Of a stretch of DNA of 64,000 bases, positions 45,128-56,734 are shown piece after piece. Below the pieces are notes generated by a model. The model had not been told where the DNA came from and searched no databases. It was given only the letters and a program-made list of their open reading frames with translations. Origin of the DNA: Spisula solida (Eukaryota; Mollusca; Bivalvia; Venerida; Mactridae); the NCBI GenBank assembly GCA_947247005.1, contig OX365944.1, positions 8,630,501 to 8,694,500 on the forward strand, written 5' to 3'. Position numbers and translations under genes: made by a program. Position 1 is the first letter of the stretch. The number at the start of each line of letters is the position of its first letter.

Positions 45128-45405
45128 TTTTCAGAGTCATATATCGATGCTTTTACTGTGAGTATGGTGGTAAAGGGGACGATTGCTTTTGGCACACAGT
45201 AACAACTCATTCCAATCAAGTTATAAAATTAAGAAAGCGAGAATTAAACAACAAGAATGGTAGTCTAGGATACAGAACTCTCGACTTTCAAGTCATTTCA
45301 GACATTTTACACAAAACAAGAAAAGCAATACATCCAGATTTTTCATATTTATTAATCATCAGTGAAGTTGAAAATAAACGTCTGAATACATTTTGTGTAA
45401 TATAG
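45128..45405 (+). CDS. Candidate transposon exon with Cys/His-rich motif
   Basis: Preceded by a pyrimidine-rich tract and TTTTTTCAG. The frame reads VIYRCFYCEYGGKGDDCFWHTVTTHSNQVIKLRKREL, then a basic/hydrophobic tail, ending TAG: a C-x2-C ... H-x4-H arrangement like a small zinc finger. It would need phase-2 entry, whereas the MADDKREE exon leaves in phase 1, so an intermediate exon is missing or disrupted by the TTAA element just upstream. It sits in the left arm only. Probably a remnant of the element's own DNA-binding protein; family not recognised. Confidence 0.4.
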
Positions 45406-45546
45406 TCCGGCAGATAAACGGCATTTTTTGGGGTAACCGTGCAATGTCTTCTATACAAAATGTTTTTGCATTTTCTTGTTCTCTGGACTATACTTTAACA
45501 GAATCCGAATGATGCCACCTTGTCATCATTGAGCAATTCTCACAAT

Positions 45547-46064
45547 GAGGCCCCAAAGAGGTACATGTTTTTTCTCGAATTAATCACTATATATACATAA
45601 CTATTCAATCAAATGTGAATCAAAACACATTAAATGCAACTTTATTGTGTTTGATAATGCGTTACATCGATATATACAAACTTTGTAATAATAAAATGTG
45701 GAAATGAGGCCCCATTAGTGGTTTAAGCCTAACATGAGGCCCGGTATTACACAAAAATATTAAATAAATAAATGAATAAATGTAAAGTAAATATGTCTTT
45801 ATATTGCTAATAAATAGTATATTTGATGGCATTGATAAGTATAAGGAACCTGCAGTACATTGCTTAAAATGTTTAATGAAAATCGAGGCCCTGGTAAGGG
45901 TTAATGCATGAAAAAGGATGTAATCTTTCAAATATGTTTTTATTTCGCTTATATTTTAAGAAAGACATTTTATAATAATCATAACTGGAAGTTATATAAG
46001 ACTTGGTATATTTAAGTTATAGAAGTACCAAGTTCTGAATAAGTAAAAAATGGAAATGAGGCCC
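45547..46064. repeat. Five GAGGCCC sites, left inner arm
   Basis: GAGGCCC at 45547, 45706, 45736, 45895 and 46058, mostly as AATGAGGCCC. The spacing (159, 30, 159, 163 bp) mirrors the right arm (48480-49010). Confidence 0.8.
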
Positions 46065-46320
46065 TGCTTGTGTGTTGAACTATAAAAATGAGACTTTTAT
46101 CAGAATAAATTGTTATCATTTCATTACACGTGTATTGACAATCAAAAATGAAGTATCTATATATGTGTCGTATCAAGCCTATAGGCAAGTAGCTTAGATA
46201 AGTATAAACAACTTGAATTGCATGGCATGACATTGAAGCCTGAATAACGGTAAATTCAATTACGCCTTGATGAATAAACGTTATGTGAGATATCAATGCA
46301 TGTGGCTGGTATATTCTTAC

Positions 46321-46464
46321 CAGTACAATCTCTATGTACTGAAAGACCATCACCAACTACTGTCATGCGAATACCTTTATGGAATTTAAAAAGGATAATA
46401 CTAGTCTGACAAGGTAGACTGCACTCATCAGAAACAACAAAGCATGACATATTTAACAATACAG
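46321..46464 (-). CDS. Possible internal exon in the transposon loop
   Basis: The minus strand shows TTTTGTAG|CT at the acceptor side and ACTG|GTAAGA at the donor, with an open frame between them reading MSCFVVSDECSLPCQTSI and then RMTVVGDGLSVHRDC. Low confidence: no partner exon is placed and no family recognised. Confidence 0.25.
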
Positions 46465-47019
46465 CTACAAAACACCCCTCCAATTAATTAATTCCAAGCT
46501 ATACCAGGTTCAAATGACGGCCTAGTGACTACGTACTGTCATTCTGATCACCATTTCAAACTCAACGCCACCACCAAGTATGACTTTTCCCAATGTCTAG
46601 TGCAGCCATTCATGAATAGGTGGGGTACACAACACAGTGTAAAGCTATACAGTATACTAGTATTCAGTTCTGTAAGGCACCCACCATTAGTTCAGTCAAA
46701 CCGTATATTTAAAGGGATTAGCCACTGTCGGTTACGAACATTCCTGGCTCTACATGTACATGCCACTGCAAGCTACAGATGCATTGGACTTGAAGTACTA
46801 AACATTGACCGACACACCCATCCAAGGTTATGTTGGGACCTCAAAAGACAACATATTTGACAGGGAAGGCAGTACTCAACAGTGACATAACAACGTTAGT
46901 TGTGTGGCAATATTGCACTCAGTTGTGCTAGGATTCAATTGAGGATGGAATATGCATGTGATTTATCCTATGGGATTTGAATGAATTTACTTGGTGAGTT
47001 GGTGAGTTCGCCATTAATA

Positions 47020-47110
47020 GAGCTTCGAGGTATATATAGGCGATCGTTTCCTGGTAATGTACTGGGCTGTCAACCCAGAGGTCGCGGGATCAATTCCCGG
47101 CATGGGAACT
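47020..47110 (+). mobile_element. tRNA-Asp-like SINE head
   Basis: An anticodon-arm-like CTGGGCTGTCAACCCAG (GTC in the loop) followed by a B-box-like GCGGGATCAATTCCCGG. The upstream half is degenerate, so it is a SINE or tRNA relic in the loop of the long-armed transposon. Confidence 0.55.
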
Positions 47111-48479
47111 GGACATTTCAAAAATTCTACTTGTGGTATTTCCCGCTATGTATGACGGTATGGGATGTAATATAAAGGTGCCGGAAGCTGTGTATCGGTG
47201 CTATACACCGGTTACATTATAGAACCAGGCTGTCTATTAGAAAAAGTAAGACACACTCCTGCAGCACCGGACATGCCTGTATCTAATTCCGTGGGGCTTT
47301 TTCTCCCTCTGTCCCTCTGGTCAGATTATGCTGTATCTGCGCTAATAGAGGATGCACCTGCGCCCCGGTGGCTGCAACACTATGTATTGCGCCTTTGAAC
47401 GCATGTAAATGGCGCCACATAAATCTGGTATTTATATTTACTTGCAGTAAACGATGGTAGTGACTAGAGAGTACTCAATGGGGCATTGGGTGGTTGCACT
47501 CTGAAATAATGAGTCCGACATGGCTTTCAGTGACTGTACTTCGCTTCGTGGTCATATGTACACACAAGAGAGTGTACACAATATAGTAGGTTGTGGTGAT
47601 TTTTACCCAAAACAGCTTGAAATTATTTAACTTAATTGTGATTGGCATCCCAAAAGGATCTTGTACATCCTGATGTTGAAATGGTTGTACTTGATGATGA
47701 CGAGTACATCAAAGGGATGTACACCATTGTGGTGAGAACCCAATATGACTGGGAATGTCTGTAGTTAATAGCGGCGAGGCATTAGGCATAAAACGGTTGT
47801 ACTCTGCTTTGGTAAGGATTACATCTGGGTAGGGCATATAATCACTGACCTTGATGATGGTGATGAGTGCCTTATAGGGCCTTGTTGCCAGTAGTAATGG
47901 CATGGCAGCATCTTGTGTGAAAGGAAAATGCAGATTGAATATCCAAATTGATGATAACTTCAGAAGTGAAAATATCCCGAACCTTCTTAAAATATTTTTT
48001 TAAGATTAATCAAGCTTTGCTACGATTTGCATGATACTAGTATGCAAAATGAAAATTATCTTGTACTGTTTCATCAAAGCACTTATGGAATTCTTAAACT
48101 TACGTCAAAATTTAAATTCATTATAATTATTTAACTACTACACAGTGTGGTGCAATTTTAACGCTTTTTCGTTGATGAACTCCTACAAACAAAATATATC
48201 CCCTATTTGTAGTTTGTAGTAAAATCATTATAAGGAATTTTAATTTGAGCGTAAGTTTCAGATATCCGTAAGTTCATTGATAAGACAGAACCCCGTATTA
48301 TATCGATCCATTCCGGGCTTCAGTTGATGATATTTTTTCTATATATCATTAAGTTATGTATTCTTAACAATACTATAATTTAATTAAACATTAGGATGTA
48401 TTGTTTGATATGTTGAAATGGATAATTGAACATTGAAAATTTACCATTTTTGTCTTATTTCTAGTTCAACACTCATGCA

Positions 48480-49010
48480 GGGCCTCATTGCTAAATTTTA
48501 CTTTTTCAAAATGTGGCACACGAATATTTAGATCACACGGCCATAACAATATAAGTTACGGTAACAATTGCATTCATTAAAATATAACAGAATAAAAAAT
48601 ATCTTGACGTCGATTTTATAAAATTTCACTCATTTTTCTACATTTGGATTTACCCTTGAAAGGGCCTCAATTTAATGAAATAAAATATTAAGTCATGCAA
48701 TGTAGGTTGTTGATAGTTGCCAGTAATACTAAATTCAATAGTAAGTATCAATATAATGAAAATATGGTACCATGTATCATTGACTGGTTTAATTCATACC
48801 TTTGTCTAAAAACGGGCCTCATATAAGACGTAAACAGCCAGCAGGGCCTCATTTCCACATGTAACTATTACAAAGGTTGTATATAATGATGCAACGCATT
48901 ATTTAATACAATACAAATAACATTTAAGGTGTATTGCTTCATGTTTGACTAAACGATGATGTACTTATACTGCCTAATTCATGAAAATCCACGTACCCCT
49001 TCGGGGCCTC
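48480..49010. repeat. Five GGGCCTC sites, right inner arm
   Basis: GGGCCTC at 48480, 48662, 48814, 48844 and 49004. Reading inward the spacing is 160, 30, 152 and 182 bp, matching the left arm order; it confirms that the arms are homologous to about 1.6 kb from the right end. Confidence 0.8.
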
Positions 49011-50007
49011 ATTGTGAGAATTGCTCAATGATGACAAGGTGGCATCATCCGGATTATGTTATGGTATTGTCAGGAGAACAAGAAAATGTAAAAACATTTT
49101 GTATAGAAGACATTGCACGGTCCAGTGCAAGTTCTGCCGGACTAATAAGCAAAGTACACGATTTACTGGGACAACCCTCGTATATACATGTATGATAGCA
49201 CAGGATATATCATACTTCAGAAGTTGTCGGTATTGAACAGAAAACGTTGTTGAATTTACCGGATGCCGTTTTCAAGGTAAATTTCGGTTGGCTGATAAGT
49301 GTGGATGACCGTCCGGTCCAACTTATATAAGTATCAACGTTTCTGCATCAACCTGCTTTGCCGTCATTTAATACAACGTATGCCTTTGATTGTACATCAA
49401 AAATATACAGAATAAAAAGAAAACATGATGTCACTCTTATGTTTTAATAACAATATGATTATAACATAAAAGGAAATTGGCATCTAAATGTTACATCGAA
49501 AGAACAGAAAGAACTTTCGCCGCCAGCTCAATCAGTTCAAAATTGCACAGCGCTGTACAGATTTTTGGCTAGTTCTGCAGCACAGCGCTATACAGAAATT
49601 GAATTCACAGCGCTATACAGTGGCATGTTTGTTATTGTTCACGTTTTGCACAGCACAGTACAGTAGCCAAAATTTCAAACCTTTCAAACATCTTTCTAAG
49701 TGATTTTTCTATCAAAAAACAATGAGTACGTGTGACGGGTATGACGATTTCTACAGATTTGGATGATTTTTTACGTACTGTTATTCTTACTGGGGAAAAT
49801 ATCGTCAATTTTCTTCTTGTCTCTCGATTCACTTTTCAACTTTCACAAAACACCGTGTTCAGTTAAACTTTACAGAAATACGTTGGCATTTCAGCACAAA
49901 CGGATAGTCCTTTTAGAATCGCCAATTTAAGCTCTTTCATTTCATAATTCATTCACAATGTAAGTTGTCATATTAAAAAGATTGGGTCGAAAACAAAAGA
50001 CACTTAC

Positions 50008-50032
50008 TTTCTTCGCGTTTGTCGTCCGCCAT
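50008..50032 (-). CDS. Inward first coding exon in the right arm (MADDKREE)
   Basis: Mirror of the left-arm exon: CAAGATGGCGG, frame MADDKREE, donor GTAAGTG, with one silent difference (GAG to GAA). Retention of frame and donor in both arms suggests the structure matters or the arms were recently homogenised. Confidence 0.5.
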
Positions 50033-50078
50033 CTTGAATCCACAGCGCATTTTTGGGCATACAGGCTACCATACAGTG

Positions 50079-50878
50079 CATATATTACATACACACACTT
50101 GACACAACGAACGCTAGAATCACGGACGTAATTTCTGGCTTTTGGCGTTCAGCACTACCAAGATTTTCACGCTTGTAAACGTGAATTTTGCCTTAAAACA
50201 GATAGGATGCTTAACAAACGGACCTCGCTGGTCATCCTTTCAGTTAGTGGAACTTAATAATTTACCTCACATGCCAAATTGACATCACACCCTTTCTCTA
50301 GATCGATAATTAAAAAAAAGTATACGAAATTCGTCTTGGTCAATTTTTCCAATATATTTAGTATTCCTCTAACCTTTCGACCTCAACAGATTTCGAAGCG
50401 ATCGTTTGATTGGTAGACTGGATGTCACGTCATCAAGAGATGTTCAATCGTGAAAGCCCGGCCATTGCCGTTTGTTTCCGGTGTATATACTGAACGGCAG
50501 AAAAATCGCGATTCTGGCTTATGTTGTGTAAAAGGTGTGTATTTGAGGACTGAAGTGTTGATATATCCCGAAAGTAAAATATCTTCGCTACACGCTGATA
50601 CCCGTAATATAGCATTTGGATGACTAAATAAAAAAATGCGACAAGTTATGTGACAGGCAGCCAAATTTCAGTAATTCGCCTTTCTTAATAGTTAAACAAT
50701 GTGAAGGTTGAATTGGCTGGGGGAGTAGTAGGGTACGTGCTAACTGCCTATGGTCTAGAGCATGATATCGCTTAGACCCGCCTCACACTTTGACATCGCT
50801 CCGCACCAGTGTATCCGATACCGATCAAGTGAAGGATACTTGATATGATATTAGAAATTTTATCATTTCATGTAAAAT
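50079..50878 (+). other. 5' flank of gene C relic
   Basis: Does not match the promoter block of genes B and D beyond the last few bases before the ATG. The block 50430-50520 ('gaaagcccggcc', 'gtttgtttccgg') resembles a repeat also seen at 28990-29040. Confidence 0.4.
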
Positions 50879-51233
50879 ATGGAATGGTCTTGGCTGTCCT
50901 GGGCTGGTATTCACAAAGCATCTTAGAAGAAAACTTAGAATTTTCTTAAAAGCATAAAAAAATCCCTAAGTCTGTCAGTTAAACATGACAATCAAGATTA
51001 ATGATCTTTTGCATAGGTTTAAAGGATTGTGTAAAGAGCTACAATAATCACTAGGAAAGCATGGATTATTCTTCAATTTGCGGGAAATATGAGCTGCACA
51101 AATATTTAACTTAAGTCAAAATAGTTAAGTTTTACACTAAGATGCTTTGTGAATACCAGCCCAGGTCTTTGGTCGGAGTTATCATTCTGTGTGGGATCTT
51201 CATTCTCGCTGTATGTTATTGTTGCTTTACAAA
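50879..51233 (+). pseudogene. Gene C: MIEAP-family anchor exon broken by a MITE
   Basis: Starts ATGGAATGGTCTTGGCTG like the anchor exon of gene B, is interrupted after about seven codons, and resumes at about 51166 with SLVGVIILCGIFILAVCYCCFT before a donor AAA|GTAAGT with the same following intron sequence ('actttatacaatgtgatttatcg'). Read straight through, TAG occurs in the MITE at codon 16. No coil or MIEAP exons are visible before gene D, so this is a relic or a disabled alternative first exon of gene D (the phase would match). Confidence 0.75.
50898..51165. mobile_element. Foldback MITE inside gene C exon 1
   Basis: Inverted ends GGGCTGGTATTCACAAAGCA and TGCTTTGTGAATACCAGCCC. Flanks read GTC on both sides if the ends are extended to CTGGG/CCCAG, a possible 3-bp target duplication. 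A second copy of the family is at 63113-63372. Confidence 0.8.
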
Positions 51234-53379
51234 GTAAGTATACTTTATACAATGTGATTTATCGAAATGAAAAGTAGAATAATGTGTAAAATGAATATGA
51301 TAATATGCGAACTGCATGATTTAAAACGTCCTTTGTTATCTAAATTGTGTCAATAACTTACTAGGTATACTTTCCACGTGATACGGACTTCATTCTCGTG
51401 GTGTGATATCAGCGAGTGCGTAATGTAGGTTTCAGAGCATTGAGCTAAAATAACCAACCTGTTATCAATTCATACTTCGTATCTCTCTTGTCGTAGCTTC
51501 TCATTCGAATATTTCTTGATAAATACTCATGTCTTATTCGCTACATCCGTTTATTTTGTATATACAAGGTTGCAGTGGGAACAGATATTATGAAACACCC
51601 TGCATGTAGGCCACAGGTTACTGTATCATTGATATAGAGTAAAAAAATATATATTTGTAAAATTTATGGTATCTTCGAAAGGTCCATTTGCTGTATGTGA
51701 ACAAAAGTATTATTATGCATTTGAAAGCATGTTTAAGTCTACATTCATACGATATAATTCATCGTTTCAACTTTGATTTTAACTGTCGATGGCGTAAAAT
51801 GCTGTAGGGACGGCAATGGTGATTTATAACGAGTCCGAGCGGGTTTTTAACGGTCTTTTTCGGCTTACCTGGCTCGCCACAGCGAGCCAGTATTACGATA
51901 GGAATTAACTATTAGAACCACAGAAAACTCCGAACACTTCCAAATGTGGTCTCCAGCTTCGGCCTCTTTATGCCTTGATCACCAAAACGAAGCCAGGTAA
52001 GAGTCAGAATGCCCGGCAATTGTAACAGACATAGCGATTGGTTAAGGCCTTTCAAAAAGCGGTTAGGATTTCTGTCGGGTGCCACGGGCGCGGCCATTTT
52101 TGTTGTTGTGGTTACAATGTTAGCTTTTAAAAAAGCTAGAAGTGGCTCGGTTCGTATACCTCTGTCTCTTATTTTCGTGTCTTCTACTGAATTCCGTGCT
52201 TGGATTAATAAAGCCCATACACATGCTTTACATTGTTATTATAGTAAAATTACCCAAAATAATAGTCACGCATAGTCGGGTGTGTAGCATCCGGATGTAT
52301 CGAGTTTTTATCAGTGCTGCAAGTCAGTAATGTCTCAGGGACGGTATACAAATGTATAGGGTCCACATGAATTTCACCTAGGCCCGAAAAAAAGCTTGGT
52401 AGCGGAAAGGATATACGCATTCAATACATGTATGCCAAATAATATGCCCCTTTTTACAATTATTTAGATCACGCACGTTAAATAAAACTTCGTGGTTTAA
52501 ACCACAGTAGTTTCTACCGTTATTATACAAATTATACCAATTCCAATCAAAGAAAACATGTAGTGCCGTCAACGTAAAATGTCGCCTGGTATATTAACCT
52601 CTTAATTAATAAGTTGGTATTTTTTAACAAACTACCGGGTATACGTATGTTCTTTTAGTTGCATGTATAGAGTCGTATTGGAGAACAAGAAAATGTTATT
52701 CTTAGACAATTGCAGTTCATTTCTTTCGTACCCTGACTTGTCCGTACTTTCACAATGTTAATAAAGCCTTAGTTGATACAGTTTGTTGCTATTTTAATCA
52801 GTAGCAATATGTAGTAAGTAACGATGATTAGGACGGTATAGTATGCACATATGAGTAATTTCCTTTTTGAACGTTTCTATTGTGACTTTACAAATCATAA
52901 GCTTATCAATAAAGACTACACAACTTGGATTCAAACGAGATAGAAAAAGTCGCCCGATGCGTCGACTTATATCTGGTCCTGATACAAGTATACCCATGCC
53001 ACAATCAAACGATTATATCTTCCTAATGAGTTAAACCGAAGTCGATACTCGCTAAGTTACTTTCCTTTAGTTTGCGAACAAAGCCAGAGACGTTACTAAG
53101 AAAGAACGAGCTTGTTGTAAGAGAAAGCTTCCACAATGTACAGAAGACAACGAAAAGACGCGAAGTTTGGTCATTTTATGCTTTGGGTGCTTCAAGCGAA
53201 GGATGCCTTACTTATTTATTATTCAGTTCTCTTCATTGATTCCGTTTTTCCTCAGGTTCGGCCTCTACTGTTCTTCGCCTTGCGGTTTTCAGTCTTGTTC
53301 TCGGTCTCTTAATGCCACGAGGTATCAATTGAGACGCTTGAAGCATATACATTTCCCCCTGCGTATGTCTTTGTCTAGG
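51234..53379. other. Spacer with shared repeat module
   Basis: 52280-52330 ('gtagcatccggatgtatcgag') matches 58215-58250 in inverted orientation. 52410-52470 ('ggtagcggaaaggatata', 'cccctttttacaattatttag') matches two separated places, 58411-58430 and 62318-62385, in direct orientation. On the minus strand 51912-52097 is open from AAATGGCCGCGCCC but has no recognisable protein features. Confidence 0.5.
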
Positions 53380-54200
53380 GGATGAACTCCCAATATGGAT
53401 TTGGGAGGCATCGTAAACAGGTTGCTCGTGGTCTAGGGGAAGTATATGGGAGGTCATCAGACAAGTTGTGACATCAGGAGGAATCATGATGATCAAGGAG
53501 TATCGGGGTGCTTTGCAAAAACTCTCGATGTGCTCGAGACGTTATGCGTCAAATCCTCTTCCTCGGGGATGTACTTCCGATGGATTTAAGAGCTTAGCAG
53601 GCGTCTATGATCCCATTTATCTCAGAGAAGGCATTCGGTGTCTCGGGTAAGCTTCATGAATGTTTTGGGGGAATCTGGAGACATCTTGTGAAAACGCGAG
53701 TACATGTACATACGTCAGGGAAATTCAATGCATGCATATTTTTACCCGATGTATTCGATGTCATGTCGGGAATAACCCGGGAAGGCATCCCAGAAGCGCA
53801 CCAGAGACTCGGGAATACCAGTTACCATGTTAACTTATGCGCTAGGCATCCCAGTGATATTTGGGACACATTCTCGGTCTCGGGATTACAATTTTGAATG
53901 GAAACTTTGGGTATGTCATGAGACATTTTGGGTCATCGTGAGTAATCGGGTGGGGGTATCGGTAGACATCGGATGACTCCCGAGTTGTCCTGAAGTTATA
54001 CGTTTGTCCAACTGCCTCGATGATTTACTCCCGATGGAAATTAGGGACTTCGTGATGTGTTGGGATCAGGTTCTGCAAGAAAATCGGTAGTATCGAGAGA
54101 CATAGACAAATGTGTAATTCCTTATCTCTGATAAGTTCGCATCGTATACCTTGGCATAGCCCCGACATATGTTCTAGGGAATTGTCCCAGTTACCGGAAG
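53380..54200. repeat. Diverged GGATGTAC/TCGGG repeat (matches 26400-27060)
   Basis: Segments like 'tcctcggggatgtacttcc', 'cgatggaaattaggg' and 'tcgggaata' recur. It lies downstream of the gene C anchor exon as its relative lies downstream of the gene B anchor exon, consistent with an old duplication of the locus. Confidence 0.55.
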
Positions 54201-54953
54201 CCTACGTCTGATAATAGTTGAATGAGACAGGTAGAATTTGTCAAGATATAATATGTTAAAAATATTTGGGCCAAAATATTTTTCAGATTTGTCGTAGGTA
54301 GCCGTTGTGGAAACTTGACATGAGTATTTTCATGTTAGCTTAAATTTGCTTGATATATTCGCAGATTCGCAACTTTGTTGTTTTTGGTTGTACTGTTTAG
54401 ATTTTCCAAATTTGACGTAATCTATATAATGATGATCAAAAAAGGTTCGCTATGTTTGTCTATTAAGTGTAATAATGTTGTCAACCTGATCAATGTATAA
54501 GTCTTCAGCAAAGGTCTGAAGTATGACTTGTGTCTCTCTGGTGCCTAGTTTGCATACTTGCTAAAGAAGAGTATGAAGGGTATTAAAATAATTATCGGAT
54601 GGCATGATATAGATGTTTATAGAATCACCATCTGGGACATTCAAATATTCAAGTCTGTATGAAAGTTGTGCCATCAAAGAAAACCAAACTGTGTACTGTA
54701 CATATAATTCTCAGAACATGTCCCCAAACGACTACGTATCATTGTTGGGTTTCTCTCTTTGACGGGATGTGAAACTATTATTCTGCTTGAAAAGATATGA
54801 ACTTCTGTTGGATATTAGAAGAGACGTACATTCAGGTGAGACAGAGAGTTGTACAAACTTGTTAATGACTCCTGTTTGTTAAAGGTCTATAAAACAAGGC
54901 TTGAAATACTTCCGCCAAGAAGTTAAAAAAGAAGTTAAGTTACTAATATTCGA

Positions 54954-55280
54954 GGGCTGGTTTCAGCAGTTCAGCTGTTCAGCCACCCTTTGACATTTTA
55001 ACTTCCCTGGTCATTGGGCCACCTAAGGAACCCTGTGTTCGAGTTTCCCTGGGGAGACTACTTCTCTCCTGGTGAGTGTGCAGCCAACATCTATCAGCGG
55101 CGCCCAGAACTATCGAACGTGTATAGACATCGCCCTAACATCAATTCACACCTTGGTTGAGTGGAGCATGTGGGTTATTCTTGCTCAGAGAAATTTAAGC
55201 AGTGGTCGAGACGGGGATTGAACACGGGACCTTTCGACCCGAAGCGCGCCTCCCTACTTCTAGGTCGCTGCTCCCCCAGT
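54954..55280 (-). mobile_element. SINE (family copy 2)
   Basis: Same organisation as 43033-43350: 'ggctggtttcagcagttcag' at the left end, 'gggagactacttctctcctg' in the body, and a minus-strand tRNA-like head (GCGACCTAGAAGTAGGG, then a B-box-like CGTGTTCAATCCC) at the right end. Confidence 0.7.
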
Positions 55281-56734
55281 GATGTGAAGTGATGCGCTCG
55301 AACTGCACACCGCAAGAGCAAACTACCAACCAGGCACTTGTATACGGATACAAGCCGCGATGTATCCATAATGAATACAGAAATCAAGACGTGATCTACT
55401 AAGTCTTCATAATACTTGCATTGAACTGAGAAGGTGTTTGTAAATTCACGTGCTAATATATCCACAGTAAATGTTCACAATCAATCTAAGACTAAACAGC
55501 GACATTGCAACTTGTCTTATTTGTACATATATACACTATTGTTTCATGAATGATTTGTGGCGTTTTCTGTATAGATTCATAGTTTAATATTGCCAAGAAC
55601 GTTATTGTCTTAAGCACTTAAGGGGGTATATGCACCTTGTGTTTAATGATGAAAGCTCCCACGGACGGGCATTGGTACCTGCTGTTTCTCGGTACTCTGT
55701 AGATGTTATAACACGAAAGGCATGCTTTAACTCTATATTCATTCTAATTTAAACAAGACATGAATTAAAATATCAATGTGGTGCTGTATTGCAATATAAT
55801 ATAATGTAACAGTATTCATGCTTTAAAATGAACCATTCCCCACCTATGTTGAGCTTTTACAAAGGAACAAGTAAAAGTGTATGAACAATTTGCAATATCA
55901 TTTTGATTATCATCATCTTTTTATATTACTAAAGCATAATTTGAACCTAGTTTTATGTTTGTTCTTATTTATCATACTAAACTCGAAAATACTAATTGCA
56001 GCTCACGTGTATGCCTACGTTTAGGTAGCTCATTCCTCCTTAAACGAATGTTGACATATTTTAAATGAATTGGTACATTTCAAAACCAATATAATAGTTG
56101 TTACTTGTAATCCCATTTAAATCAATGCAAACACAATATTACTTATTTATAATACTGTTGACGCTATTATGTTAGTTTGGGTTCATGTGTCATTTTAACC
56201 CCCACCCACTTTAAGCAAACGTGTGCCCTTAAATCATTGAGAAGGTAAGTGTCAAGTTAACATATCAATAGCTTAGTATCTCACCATTAAATAAGAATCA
56301 TTTAGGCTTTCAAATAGCAAAAATGACGACATTATAACAAATAGATGGTTCACACACGTCGAATTTTAGTATACAAATGCATGAATTAATAAAAAGTTAT
56401 TTTTATTAATAGCCCATTGCATTAGCTTCATTTTGATACCATTTGTAAAATTTTTGACCGAAAACTGACAGAGATATAATGATATTTCGAGGGAGATATA
56501 TAAAAAAATGCACTCATTTGACCTTTGACCTAATTCTGAGAAAACGAGGCAAAATCACGGATGGCATCCGGCCGTTTCAGATTGCACACATATCAAAGAT
56601 AACATATAGCATGGATGCCACATTCTACTCTCCGATGCCATGGCTCGTCATATTTTCTCCGTATGGACTCCCGACTATCCAGCATAAACAACAACGTCGA
56701 GAAAACTATCTTGCTGTTCGATAGAAAAATGGGT
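55281..56734. other. Spacer, unclassified repeats
   Basis: Contains TTAAGGGGG at about 55619 and a CCCCCACCCACTTTA motif near 56200, reminiscent of the TTAA elements, but no paired terminus was found. A frame at 56479-56724 has no domain. Confidence 0.35.

Larger units (their letters stand above)
42420..50078. mobile_element. Large long-armed DNA transposon, CACTA/EnSpm-like ends, 7.66 kb
   Basis: Begins CACTGTGTGGTAGCCTG and ends with the complement of CACTGTATGGTAGCCTG. The outer ~560 bp of each arm are nearly identical: a 71-codon frame through 42743-42958 (minus) and 49488-49703 (plus) translates identically. Inverted homology resumes at 45403-46080 against 48470-49150. Each arm has an inward ATG exon with a donor and three (C)TGTAYAGCGCTGTG copies, resembling the subterminal repeats of CACTA elements. 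No complete transposase is present, so the copy is non-autonomous or decayed. CACTG ends suggest the CMC/EnSpm group; no matching 2-4-bp target duplication was found, so the superfamily is uncertain. Confidence 0.75.

Noticed and set aside
42743..49703. Identical 71-codon frames at 42743-42958 (minus) and 49488-49703 (plus)
   Set aside because: The identity reflects the near-identical transposon arms; the protein has no features, and the frame runs opposite to the inward ATG exons.
51912..52097. A minus-strand gene starting at AAATGGCCGCGCCC
   Set aside because: The frame is short, has no recognisable domain or splice partner, and lies in a repeat-rich spacer.
53167..53897. Several overlapping short frames on both strands
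   Set aside because: They arise from the diverged GGATGTAC/TCGGG repeat shared with 26.4-27.06 kb.
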